Source: Cardiocondyla obscurior | Taxonomy: Eukaryota > Arthropoda > Insecta > Hymenoptera > Formicidae | Direction: 5' to 3' | Assembly: GCF_019399895.1 (NCBI RefSeq) | Contig: NC_091884.1 | Coordinates: 3,909,771 to 3,973,770, forward strand | DNA length: 64,000 bases | Part shown: positions 47,680-57,848 of the stretch, piece by piece | Position numbering within the stretch: the stretch's first letter is position 1 | Layout of the letters: every line of letters begins with the position of its first letter | Program-made: the position numbers and the translations under genes | The notes under the pieces: model-generated | What the model was told of the DNA's origin: nothing | Seen by the model: the letters and a program-made list of their open reading frames with translations, nothing else | Databases searched by the model: none

Positions 47680-48522
47680 CTAATCTAATGTGACTTCCTC
47701 GATCTCCACCACCCTCGCTGTGGATCTCGGGAAGACCAGATCTATTAGTCGGATTGAGGCCAGGAAAGGAAATTCCACCCCAGGATAATAAATGAAGAAG
47801 TGAGAATCAGGATCAGACCGAGCTGCCTGACTCCTGATCTCCTCTGGTTCAAAGTGGTCAGGGCCGATGGAGAAGGCCCTTTCCGGGACAGGATCTGTCC
47901 ACGGAGTACAGGCCCTGCGGAGGAGCTCCAGGAAAGGATCTATAACCTCTCTTGGTTCTGGACGCTCCTCGAGGATCTCTATACTCGGGACCGGAGATGG
48001 AGGTTGATCGGGGAAGTCTACTCCTGGGAGAGAGATAGATTCATCTTCGCCCAGAGAGTCGGCTTCCTCAAGTTTGAAAGGAAAAGGAGGTGGTGAGAGA
48101 GGAGAGGAGCAGGCTCTTGGCTCACCTCCGGGAAACCGTGGCTCGGAGATGAGGGAAGAATTCGGGGTATACGAAGGAGTCGTGGGGCGGAATTGTTCCG
48201 ATCCCGACTCCGTGGACTGACTCGAAAAATTGATCTCGATGGTAGGATTTTCAGTTGGATGGTTCAGGCTCTCCTCTTCTTCCGGGAAATATCCGTGTAA
48301 CGGCTCCGGATCGCCGTGGATAGGTGACGGTGGCGGAGGGCCCGGACGAGGAGACCAAGGTCTCTCTTCGTGGCGCGCGGGAGAAACGATAACCTCTTCG
48401 CTTGGTGCCGCCGCGAGCAGATATTGAATGAAGAAGCGGCGGACCAGCTCCCTCAAGTTTTTAATTTGTTTGTTCCGTCGCGCCCGACTTTTCTTCTGGG
48501 TTTTCTTATTTAGAGATTCCAT
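47680..48522 (-). CDS. Unrecognised Pro/Glu-rich protein, 280 aa
   Basis: ATG at 48522, TAA at 47680. The N terminus is very basic (KKTQKKSRARRNKQIKNLRE), consistent with a nuclear or nucleic-acid-binding signal. The middle (residues 45-200) is disordered, rich in Pro, Ser and Glu (RPGPPPPSPIHGDPEP). The C terminus is more ordered (PGVEFPFLASIRLIDLVFP). I do not recognise a family. GC content is higher than in its surroundings, and a TATA box with a downstream gtaagt lies 580 bp upstream on the same strand, so a spliced leader is likely. It could be a host gene or a transposon accessory gene. Confidence 0.5.
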   Translation of the reverse strand: MESLNKKTQKKSRARRNKQIKNLRELVRRFFIQYLLAAAPSEEVIVSPARHEERPWSPRPGPPPPSPIHGDPEPLHGYFPEEEESLNHPTENPTIEINFSSQSTESGSEQFRPTTPSYTPNSSLISEPRFPGGEPRACSSPLSPPPFPFKLEEADSLGEDESISLPGVDFPDQPPSPVPSIEILEERPEPREVIDPFLELLRRACTPWTDPVPERAFSIGPDHFEPEEIRSQAARSDPDSHFFIYYPGVEFPFLASIRLIDLVFPRSTARVVEIEEVTLD

Positions 48523-49929
48523 TAAAATTATTAATTGATTTTAATTTAATTTGAACAAAATTTTGGAGAGTTTAATAACAATGGAGTGAAGGAGATTCGT
48601 CACCGACGAATTCCGAAGGCCTCGACCCGCCCATGAGAGATTCCACGTAATCTATCTTTGGCGAGAATCGCTTGCCGATTCTTTAGCCGTGGACAGTCGC
48701 CAAAGTTCCAGCAATATTTCGCGGCGTTAACCACAGAAAATCGCTAGTTATTCGACAGCATGTCCCGACCGGTGTTCGGAAGCAGGTATTCTCGCACATT
48801 TAACGGATCACGGGAACAATCAGAACAGAATCAAAACCGCGGAACCTCGACTCGGACATTTCTTTCTCTCTTAGATAACACTTTGGAAACAATTAATTGA
48901 GAAATATATTTAGTGGAATCGTGTTTTCGCAGGGATACATGTTGAAACGTTGGAACTTACTTTGTAGGAGATCTTCAAACGGCTTTTTCGATAGCTTGTG
49001 GATCGACTTGCACACTCAAAACACTCACGTTAATTTTAAGGAAACTGAGTTGGTTTGTAGCTGAGATGCAAGAGAGTGTGCTCAGCCTGAGCACAAGATT
49101 TTATAAGCTCGGAAAAGGGGAGGACTCTTCCCGAATTTTCATTTTTCTGAAATTCTAATCTCTCATTTGCAGAGCTTAATCCTCCACTTTTCCTATCTCA
49201 GAATTATTGGGCATTCGCACCTCATCCCTTCTCTATTTCTTAAGCTTCTAAGTTTTCGCTCTTAGTTTCTAAATTTTGGTGAGTTGTTCCCGAAATCCAT
49301 TGGTTTTAAGGAAGTAATATGCCTACGAAGCACCCTCGCTTCAACGAGTTACCCCTTCCGAGCCTTCCAGAATTTTTCTATCATTTCCATCGAGAGATGG
49401 TAGGGTAACTTTTACTTTCCATACGACATATGGTTACCTGGCTTTATTGCCTTTGCCTGCGCCACATACTCCGGTAATTTCGGGCCTCTCGCGCCCTTGG
49501 TTTTTCTAAAGCTCAGGATCTGTACGCAATTACAATTTTAAGAAAAAAGTTATTTTTTCTTTTCCTGTGACAGACAGGTTATCAAAGTTGAAATATTTAT
49601 GAGCCCTTAAGTTTTTGATTTTTTTGTGTTATGTCTAGACAAATTCTTTGTCTGACTTTCGTTGGCGCCCGTTTGCAATTTGTTGCATGTTTTTTATGCT
49701 TTCACGCAACAAATTGTCCCGGAATATGTTGACGTCTGTTGAATTATCTTCTGAAAGGCTCTGAAGTTTCTTTTTTTTATGTTACAATGGACTACGGTCT
49801 ACCTTCCCCTTAATTAAAATTTTAATATACGTCGAAAAAAAGAGACGCGGAGTCGGAGACGTAACACATACATACACACATATAAAAATTTTTAGCCACA
49901 CATACACACACGCGTGCACACCACTAAAA
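48523..49929. other. Upstream region of the Pro-rich gene and Polinton left flank
   Basis: 48523-49110 is probably 5' leader and intron of the minus-strand gene: a gtaagt donor is at 48960-48955. 49110-49929 holds no gene. An inverted pair gcaatttgttgcatg / cacgcaacaaattg lies at 49674-49718. The left terminus of the Polinton should lie here but cannot be fixed without its right partner. Confidence 0.4.
49074..49108 (-). promoter_or_regulatory. Putative core promoter of the Pro-rich gene
   Basis: Minus strand reads gagcttataaaatcttgtgc, a TATA box, followed about 15 bases later by the perfect 8-bp dyad gtgctcaggctgagcac. A transcription start about 30 bases beyond the TATA and a donor at 48960 would give a short noncoding first exon. 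Confidence 0.4.
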
Positions 49930-50338
49930 TTACACACTTCCATCGTCCTCCTCAAGTATAGCCGCAATATGTGCGGCTGCTGCGGCAATCAGCGTATCCA
50001 GACTACTTTCTGGTTGCCGCACATATGCGGCCCGACCATCGTGTGGGATGACAAATACAACCGCGCTCTAAAAAAAGAAAAAAATGGTATTATTATTATA
50101 AAAAAAATTTTCTTATATAAATATTAAAAATAAAAAAATACATACTTTAATTCCATGCCGTGGAATTCTAACCCGCACCTGATGAGATGTATTCATCTCA
50201 TATGTGCCGTGGTTAGTTAAAATACGCTGGAAAAAAATAAAAATAATTAAAATAATAATAATAAATGATAGTATAAGTGACGGTATAAATACTTACGATT
50301 CTTATCGGATAAATAATATGCACCACCACTGTATCCAT
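49930..50338 (-). CDS. Small three-exon gene, 86 aa, unknown
   Basis: Exons 50338-50297, 50226-50146 and 50067-49930 on the minus strand. Donors are gtaagt and gtatgt, acceptors are ttttttccag and tttttttag, and all junctions are phase 0: 14 + 27 + 45 codons and a TAA. It begins MDTVVVHIIYPIRI and ends in an Ala-rich helix and acidic tail (TLIAAAAAHIAAILEEDDGS). Clean splice sites, phase agreement and lack of stops across three tiny exons argue strongly for a real gene. The family is not recognised. It is the outermost gene on the left of the Polinton and could be its accessory gene or just outside it. Confidence 0.65.
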
Positions 50339-50457
50339 TTTTTTAGAAGAATGTTCTTTATGTCACTTTTGGAATGATGCTCTTCCAAGTCACTGTTGCA
50401 AAGTGAGCTGAGCTGCATTTAACAACGTTGGTGACAGCTAACTTTTTTTTTTATCAG

Positions 50458-50571
50458 CTGGACCAACGGTGTAAAAAATGCAGCGTATGCCTATGCGACG
50501 AGGTAGCATATATTCTCCCATGTGATGGTGAAACAATATACGTGATAAAAAAATCTCTTAGCTCATTATAA
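50458..50571 (+). other. Possible terminal exon of a RING-like small gene
   Basis: After a T-rich tract ending in cag, 37 codons to a TAA read CKKCSVCLCDEVAYILPC, resembling the first half of a RING finger. No upstream exon with a start could be found and the His expected after LPC is absent. Weak. Confidence 0.2.
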
Positions 50572-50953
50572 AGACATAATGTAGAACATGAATTTTTTTT
50601 GATAGATAAAAAAAATTTTTTTTATATTGTATAAATCATTATTAACGTTAACATCATTTCAACATTATTAATACTAATTTTTGGAAAAAAATGTTTGCAA
50701 GTTAAGGATAAAAATATAAACAATGTAATAAAATAAAAAGCTATAACATAAAGTAAAAAATATTTTTTTATTAAAAATTATATTTGATTATCAGTTGGAG
50801 CTAACATTAAGATGTAATGTATATACCACGGTGAAATGATATACCGGTGTGAACAGGAAAAAATATGATACGTAGGATAATAAACTTTCAACTCAGAGTT
50901 ATACTGTGATAATAATTATAAATTTTTTGAAATTTATTATAAAAAGAATAATA

Positions 50954-51636
50954 TTATACATTGAAAATAAGAACTAACAGTTCGCAATCGATGAATTGAT
51001 TCTTATCAAAATAACTGCTAATACGTATTGCACTTGTTGCCTCAACACGATTCTTTGCAGCACATGCGATGTTGGAGAATTGTGTATACTTTATATCGAT
51101 TTGTCCGAGAACAGCTGTCATCCTATCAAATGATATGGTGATACAATCATCGAGATCAATCATCTTAAGATATGTTGACTCAGTCATCATCATCTGTATA
51201 TTGCCCGATTCGAGACACAGGATATTTAAACCATTCATGTTGTATACTCGAGCTGTCACCAAACCAAGGTATACAAAATCTTGAGGGTTTCCAAATTTAT
51301 TGTGGAAAAGACTCAGGATGTTTTCTCGATATTCACAAAGTGATTTCCATGATTCGAGAGATAGCAGCATTTCATGCCCCCGGTTATCACCAATGGCGAT
51401 CTCAACAAAACTCGGTGGGCCAACGTTAACACCGATCTCCAAATACTTGTATCCCGTAGTTGTAAGCGCATACCGTCTACCCAGCAAGCGTATGACACGA
51501 TGTTTGGTTGAGATGCTATATAAAAGAAGTTTTTTATTTTAAAAAAGTTTTTCCACAAAATTTTTTTAATCAATACTTACGCATTATTCACATTTGATGT
51601 TTTAGCAGTAGTAGTAGTTGGGACGTAGAAATCCAT
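50954..51636 (-). CDS. Two-exon gene, 205 aa, unknown
   Basis: Exon 1 is 51636-51581 (MDFYVPTTTTAKTSNVNNA, donor gtaagt), exon 2 is 51515-50954 after tatatag. Together they give 618 nt: 205 codons plus stop with a phase-2 junction. The protein has no obvious signal peptide or membrane span and looks globular with alternating beta-type segments (FVEIAIGDNRGHEMLLSLES). I do not recognise a family. It lies next to a zinc-binding gene on the same strand, both pointing away from PolB, which makes an early or regulatory accessory role possible but unproven. Confidence 0.65.
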
Positions 51637-51852
51637 CTGGATAGTTTCTTTCAACGTAATAAAGTTTTTAAAGAAATTGTCGAGAGCGGTAACAGCGCGT
51701 CGTTTGATGAACGTTTTGCAACTGATGTAACATTACATTTGTTCTATATATTTTTATACACAAAACCCCACCATAGCTATTACCACCACCATTATTAATA
51801 AAATGTGCCAGTCAGCTGAATTGAATCTTCATTGCAAACTGTAGCGATTTTT

Positions 51853-52254
51853 TTATGCGACACATATAGGACATATCTGACATGGAATTATCATAAATAG
51901 TGAAAGTCTACAATTAGTACAAGATCTATCACATAGCGCATCATGAACATTGATTTCATGTTTGCGTACGAGATGCATTGATACACCTGTATCATTCAAA
52001 TTAATCATGCATGATGCACATATTGCAATATCACCATTAAGCGTGGAATAATATATAGACATCATACAATGCCCATTAAGTGCACGAATTTGCGATGAGT
52101 CTAATGTTATGCGCACACGATCTTCGAGGTCTTCACTCTGATCACTCCTGTAATCGCTATCACTGGACAATGTGACATCGTCTTCATCGTCTTCATCTGA
52201 TAACTCAAAATCCATCGGTACATTGTCACCATTTATATCATTCAAATTAGCCAT
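51853..52254 (-). CDS. Acidic, zinc-binding small protein, 133 aa
   Basis: ATG at 52254. The N-terminal 45 residues are strongly acidic (ELSDEDDEDDVTLSSDSDYR). The C-terminal half has a C2H2-like unit (CASCMINLNDTGVSMHLVRK plus His) and a cysteine cluster CTNCRLSL...CQICPIC. Such a layout suits a zinc-stabilised regulator, for example a transcription factor or RING-like ligase. The family is not recognised. It is divergent from PolB across a 415-bp AT-rich promoter region. Confidence 0.65.
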   Translation of the reverse strand: MANLNDINGDNVPMDFELSDEDDEDDVTLSSDSDYRSDQSEDLEDRVRITLDSSQIRALNGHCMMSIYYSTLNGDIAICASCMINLNDTGVSMHLVRKHEINVHDALCDRSCTNCRLSLFMIIPCQICPICVA

Positions 52255-52669
52255 CTTTAGCAGTTCACATAAAAAAACTACACTTTGACGGGCGAAGTCA
52301 CCGAATGTTATGACGAAAAAATCATAAGTTAGCGAAGATTATATTAAAAAGATGCAAAACTTCTCGACACTACTATAAGATCGATAGGCACGTGTCAAAG
52401 TGAGGCATCAGCAGTTTTTGTCGAGAAATGTGAAGACCAATGCATTTGAGATAATCAAGACACGTGTATTTTTTTAAATACCGATTGCGCATATTGTTGA
52501 GATAATATTTTACAATTAAAAAATGCTTACAACAACATATGACTAATATCATGAAAAAAATCATCCTTAATATATTTGATACATATGACGCAATAAAAAT
52601 AATGCGCATAAAAACCGCTCAGCGTGAATAATATACATCATTAATCGTGTAGAAATCTCGAGAGCAGTA

Positions 52670-55600
52670 ATGGATCAGCGAGAGCAAGAACTAGTGTCAC
52701 AAGCGGCTCGATTGAATTCACGTGAAGAATTGAATATATGGGAGCAACATTGTGATGAGTACATTGAATCTATTAAAGAACATGGTCGAAATAAACATCC
52801 AAGATTATCCGTTGGTGTAAAGCAATCATATGTTGTCAGTATTGCACGTATCGAGAGTTTACGAGATTCAACGCGACAACGTTTCGTTCACGCTGGTGCG
52901 GGATATAATACATGCGAGTCAGGACTTTGATGGTTGAAAATAGATACATCTTTCAAAAATCGCATATTAACCGGTGCCATAATCAATTCAAAATATATTG
53001 AACCTCGACAATTTCTTGAAGATGCGCGAGACATTGTGCTTAAATGTGTTAGAAATGTTATGCATGAACATCATAATGTAAAAATAAATACTGTGTTTAA
53101 CGGTGAATTTGTGGCGGGTGATAAAACTGCGAATAAAAGTGTGTGTACGAAAAATAGTGAACTCCTTCACACATGTGATCTATTGGAATGGTATGAGTCG
53201 CAAGTCATCGAGCCTATTCTCTCATCTTTAGATGAGTTTCAAGAACGTGATAGCAGCTGGGCATTGTCTCGCATACAAAATCTAACTGTAAATGTTAATA
53301 AATACAATCCATTGCATGCAGGGTGTTACATTAAATTGCCATGTGAAATTAAAATGAAAAGAGCCGTGATCAGTGTGCAATCTACAGATAATGCATGTTT
53401 CGCATGGTCGGTTGTAGCAGCGTTATATCCAACTAAAACGCATACTGAGCGATTAACATCATATCCACATTACACAACAGTATTAAATCTTCAAGGTATT
53501 GAATTTCCAGTAACCTTGAAACAAATTAAAAAATTTGAAAATCTTAACAATATTTCAATAAATGTATATGCTGTTGAAAAGCAAATTTTACCAATACAAC
53601 TCACAGAAAAAAAAAGAGACGTACATATACATTTACTGTACACGCAAGAAGATGAAGATGTTGGACATTTTTCACTAATAAAAAATTTATCACGCCTCAT
53701 GAGCTCACAGTTAAGCAAGACGAAGAACAGAAAATACTTTTGCGATCGGTAAATATCATAATTTTTTATGTTATAACATACATTATAAATAATGTATTAA
53801 TATTATATTTTTTTAGATGTCTACACTATTTTGGCTCCAACGAAAGATTGAAAACACACAGCGTAGATTGTGGAAAAATCAATAAATGTGCAATTATGCT
53901 ACCGAGTAAAGATGACAAATGGTTAAGTTTTAATAATTATAACAGGAAGGAACGAATGCCATTTGTTGTATATGCTGACCTCGAATGCACTTTGGAAAAG
54001 GTGAATGCTGATCTTGCAACATCTACATCTGCACAGCAGCATCACAGGGTATTCAGCATAGGGTACTATGTGTGTTGCTCATATGATGACACGTTATCAA
54101 TGTATCGATTTCGTCGCGATAATAATTGTGTTTCATGGTTTATCGAAGAACTTAAAAATTTAGCCCACAGCGTAAAGACAATTTTATCTAGCAATGTACC
54201 CATGGTAGATTTTACGCAAAATGATTGGGAAGAATTCAAAAGAGCTACGCATTGTCATGTGTGCGAAAAACCGTTTGCAGCTGATGATACGCGAATGCGT
54301 GATCATTGTCATTTAACTGGACGATACAGAGGACCCGCACATTCAAACTGTAATATAAATTATATGGATTCAAATTGTATTCCCATAGTTTTTCACAATT
54401 TATCTGGTTATAATGCACATTTTATCATCAAAGAAATATCTACTGCCTATGATGGATCAGTAGAGCTGCTTCCCATTACAAAAGAAAAGTATATATCGTT
54501 TACAAAAAATGTGAAAAGTACTACTGATGATAGAAATGACTGTATAAAATTACGATTTATTGAGTCATTTAAATTTTTAAATACTAGTCTTGAGAAATTA
54601 GCATTTTTTTTAAATAAGGATAAACTGCGAGTGTTACGATATGAATTTTCTAATTTAAGTAATAAAAATTTTGATTTATTAACGCGTAAAGGTGTCTTTC
54701 CATATGAATATATCGATTCTATTGAAAAGTTAGAAGATACATGTTTACCACCACGCGAATCGTTTTACAGTTCATTGACAGATGACATAGTATCCGAGAG
54801 TGATTATGCACACGCTGTAGATATCTGGCAACAATTTTCAATTCGAACGCTTGGGGAGTACAGCAATTTATATTTAAAAACCGATGTCTTGTTGTTGGCT
54901 GACATATTTGAAAATTTTAGAGACAGCTGTATAACGAGTTACAAACTTGATCCAGCGTATTATTACACTTTACCTGGTTTTACATGGGACGCGATGTTAA
55001 AACATACGAATATTAAATTTGAACTTCTTACCGACATCGACATGGTTATGTTTATTGAACGTGGAATAAGAGGGGGATTAAGCCAATGCTCTGGTAGATA
55101 TGCTCATGCCAACAATAAGTACATGCAGTCATACGATTCATTGAAACCATCAACATATTTGATGTATTTTGATGTGAATAATTTATATGGATGGGCGATG
55201 TGTCAACCGCTGCCATACGCGGATTTTCAATGGGTTGACGATGCTTCTAATTTTGATGTGATAAATGTACCACTAGATTCACCCGATGGTTACATTCTTG
55301 AGATTGATTTGGAGTATCCGCAAAAATTACATGACGAGCATGTTGACCTGCCGTTCTGTCCTACACGTGATAAACCGCCAGGTAAGCGGCAGGACAAACT
55401 GCTTGTAACTTTATGCGATAAGAAACGCTACATCATTCATTATCGCAATTTGCAACAATGTATTCGTCATGGTCTCCACGTAACAAAAATACATCGCGTA
55501 TTACAATTCAAGCAATCTCCATGGTTTCGCGTTTATATAGAACTTAATACAAAATTTAGAACGCTTGTTAAAAATGATTTTGAAAAAAATTTATATAAAT

Positions 55601-56385
55601 TGATGAACAATGCTGTATTTGGCAAAACTATGGAGAATGTGCGTAATCACGTCGATATGAGACTTGTAACACATGGGAAAGGAAGATTTGGCGCTGAGGC
55701 GTTGATTGCGAAACCAAATTTTCATAGTCGTAGTATCTTTGCCGAAAATCTTGTGGCTATTGAAATGCATAAACTTGCGGTAAAATTTAACAAACCAATT
55801 TATGTTGGTATGTGTATTCTAGACATATCTAAGACATGTTTGTATGAATTTTACCATGAGCATATGCAACCTCTATATCATAATAAATGTAAAATTATGT
55901 ATACCGATACGGATAGTCTCATATATCATATTGAATGTGATGACGTTTACGAAATTATGAAACATAACATTAACAAATTCGATACGAGCGATTATGCGAT
56001 TGATAATGCATATGGTCTCCCACGCGTTAATAAAAAAGTACCGGGTTTAATGAAGGATGAAAACAATGGAGCAATTATGACTGAATTCGTTGGACTTAGA
56101 GCAAAAATGTATGCTTTGCGAGTCGAGGGTAAAAAAGATACCAAAAAAATTAAAGGTGTTAAAAGTAATGTCGTTGCTAAAAAGATAACGTTTGATGATT
56201 ACACGCGATGCTTGAATGAGGAAATAGAAATGACTCATCAGCAAACATGTATAAGATCCAAGTTGCATAAGGTGTATACTATACATGAGGAGAAAACTGC
56301 TCTGAGTCCATATGACGATAAGTGATACATTATACCCGGTTCTACTGTAACTTTACCATGGGGGCATTATAAAATACCACTATAA
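52670..56385 (+). pseudogene. Polinton protein-primed DNA polymerase B
   Basis: Replicates the element. Exon 1 is 52670-53750 and exon 2 starts at 53819 after a 68-bp intron (gtaaat...tttttag); together about 1,200 codons. Exon 1 has a segment with NACFAWSVVAALYP and a later GHFSLIKNLSRL. Exon 2 begins by completing a zinc motif, then exonuclease motif I (VVYADLEC, 53.98 kb), an endonuclease-VII-like HNH (CHVCEKPF...RDHCHLTGRYRG, 54.25-54.36 kb), exo III (YLKTDVLLLADIF), polymerase A (DVNNLYGWAM), B (NDFEKNLYKLMNNAVFGKTM) and C (YTDTDSLIY). Two in-frame TGA codons occur, at 52928-52930 and 56323-56325, the second only 20 codons from the normal end. Catalytic residues are intact. Confidence 0.92.
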
Positions 56386-56494
56386 ATAAAAGTTTTTATT
56401 CCATACTCATATGTATTATAATATAAAAATTTTTTTATTTATGTAATATAATATAATATAAAAAATGTTTTGTTTATTTATGTATTAAAATTTT

Positions 56495-57373
56495 TTATAA
56501 AACATTATTTCCATGTTTTTTTAACACTTTTTCAACGAGGTATACATCAGGATTATTTACATGAAGTAATTCCTGTTCATAGAATCCCCCAGCGATGGGT
56601 TTTCCACATGAATCCTCAAGCAAGTATGTTACGGGACTAGTTTTCAACACTTTGACGATTTTAAACACTTCAGTGGTCCAATTTGGCGTATAACCTTTTT
56701 CAAATAATGTTTTAAACTTGCTCACACGTACTGAATTACCAGCTTTAAATCGTGCTGGAGCAGCGATCTTGATGTGGTTGTAGACCGTAGCCAAGAGCTT
56801 ACTCGCGTTTGCGCGGGTAACATCAATAGGTCGCATGCCAATAGTTCGATGTTTTCGCGCGTTATAATCCGAAACAAGCTGCTGTAACAAATCAATCCAT
56901 TTATAATTTCCATTGAGCGTAAACATTTTCCACATAGCGTTTTTAAGCGTTCGGTTGAACCGTTCGACAACTGACGCTTTCATTACGGAGTATGTGGAAT
57001 AATGGTTAATATTATGTTTTTTCAAAAGTTTTTGCACATTTGTGTTATAAAATTCTTTTCCTTTATCAGTTTGAAGATTATTCGGACATCTTTTATCGTC
57101 GCGAAAGATCTTTGCAATCGCTGTTGCAACTTCGATACCGCTTTTCGTCTTTAATGGTACAGCCCATGCATGCTTGCTCAGCACATCGATAACGGTGAAT
57201 ATGTAGTGGTAACCTTGGTTGACACGTGTGTATGGGCGCATCTCGACTACATCAGCTTGCCACAAGTCATCATACCCGCGCACTATAACACGCCTTCGAG
57301 AAAAATTTCTTCTCGCCGGTGTATGCAATTCGTTTACCAATTGTAATTTTTCTGAGCTTATTTTCTTTGACAT
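56495..57373 (-). CDS. Polinton integrase (retroviral type)
   Basis: I take the ATG at 57373 (MSKKISSEKLQLV); the frame extends upstream through CCGTTG repeats without an ATG. The rve core shows Asp41 in LWQADVVEM, Asp103 in QTDKGKEFYN and Glu137 in SVVERFNRT, with 33 residues between the last two. A C-terminal segment (YTPNWTTEVFKIVKVL) fits a small chromodomain-like region. It inserts the Polinton with a short target duplication. Convergent with PolB (170 bp between ends). No stops: intact. Confidence 0.93.
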   Translation of the reverse strand: MSKKISSEKLQLVNELHTPARRNFSRRRVIVRGYDDLWQADVVEMRPYTRVNQGYHYIFTVIDVLSKHAWAVPLKTKSGIEVATAIAKIFRDDKRCPNNLQTDKGKEFYNTNVQKLLKKHNINHYSTYSVMKASVVERFNRTLKNAMWKMFTLNGNYKWIDLLQQLVSDYNARKHRTIGMRPIDVTRANASKLLATVYNHIKIAAPARFKAGNSVRVSKFKTLFEKGYTPNWTTEVFKIVKVLKTSPVTYLLEDSCGKPIAGGFYEQELLHVNNPDVYLVEKVLKKHGNNVL

Positions 57374-57423
57374 TTTTTTTAATGGCAACGGCAACGGGAA
57401 CAGCAAACGGCAACGGCAGCTGT

Positions 57424-57813
57424 TTAATTCTGTTCACCGCGAATAAATTTCTTGCGAAGCGTGTTTACCACAACCTGTAGACTACTCTGTAGTATTTCTA
57501 TTTTCTTATTCAGTTCATTTAGTTGATCTTTTAAATTCTGCACATTCTGTTGAACATTATTATTAAGTTCCACAATTTCATTCTTTAAAATCTGTAAATT
57601 TTGTTGAACATATTGTTTGTTGACAGCATCATCATCGTCCAAAGGTTCAGCTACATGCTTAATTTTGTGTGATCGCGCGTCGTAATCGGTGGATGTTACA
57701 CAAAGAGCGTTATCGCGCACGTAATTTCTAACTAACGCATTATATCGATAATGTTGATTAGTATTACTTCCTCCACCATCTTTAAGCAATGTTCCAAACT
57801 TGTTAATCGGCAT
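57424..57813 (-). CDS. Coiled-coil, fibre-like Polinton protein, 129 aa
   Basis: ATG at 57813. The middle reads HVAEPLDDDDAVNKQYVQ, a DAVNKxYV motif common where phage and virus tail-fibre shafts trimerise. It is followed by a long heptad-type coiled coil (residues 66-115, NEIVELNNNVQQNVQNLKDQ). The family is known next to integrase and ATPase in insect Polintons but its function is not established; a fibre or spike role is my inference. Same strand as the DUF8207-type gene and ATPase, suggesting a shared late transcription block. Confidence 0.7.
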   Translation of the reverse strand: MPINKFGTLLKDGGGSNTNQHYRYNALVRNYVRDNALCVTSTDYDARSHKIKHVAEPLDDDDAVNKQYVQQNLQILKNEIVELNNNVQQNVQNLKDQLNELNKKIEILQSSLQVVVNTLRKKFIRGEQN

Positions 57814-57848
57814 TTCGATATCAAATGATTAAATTGTGTATGCATACT

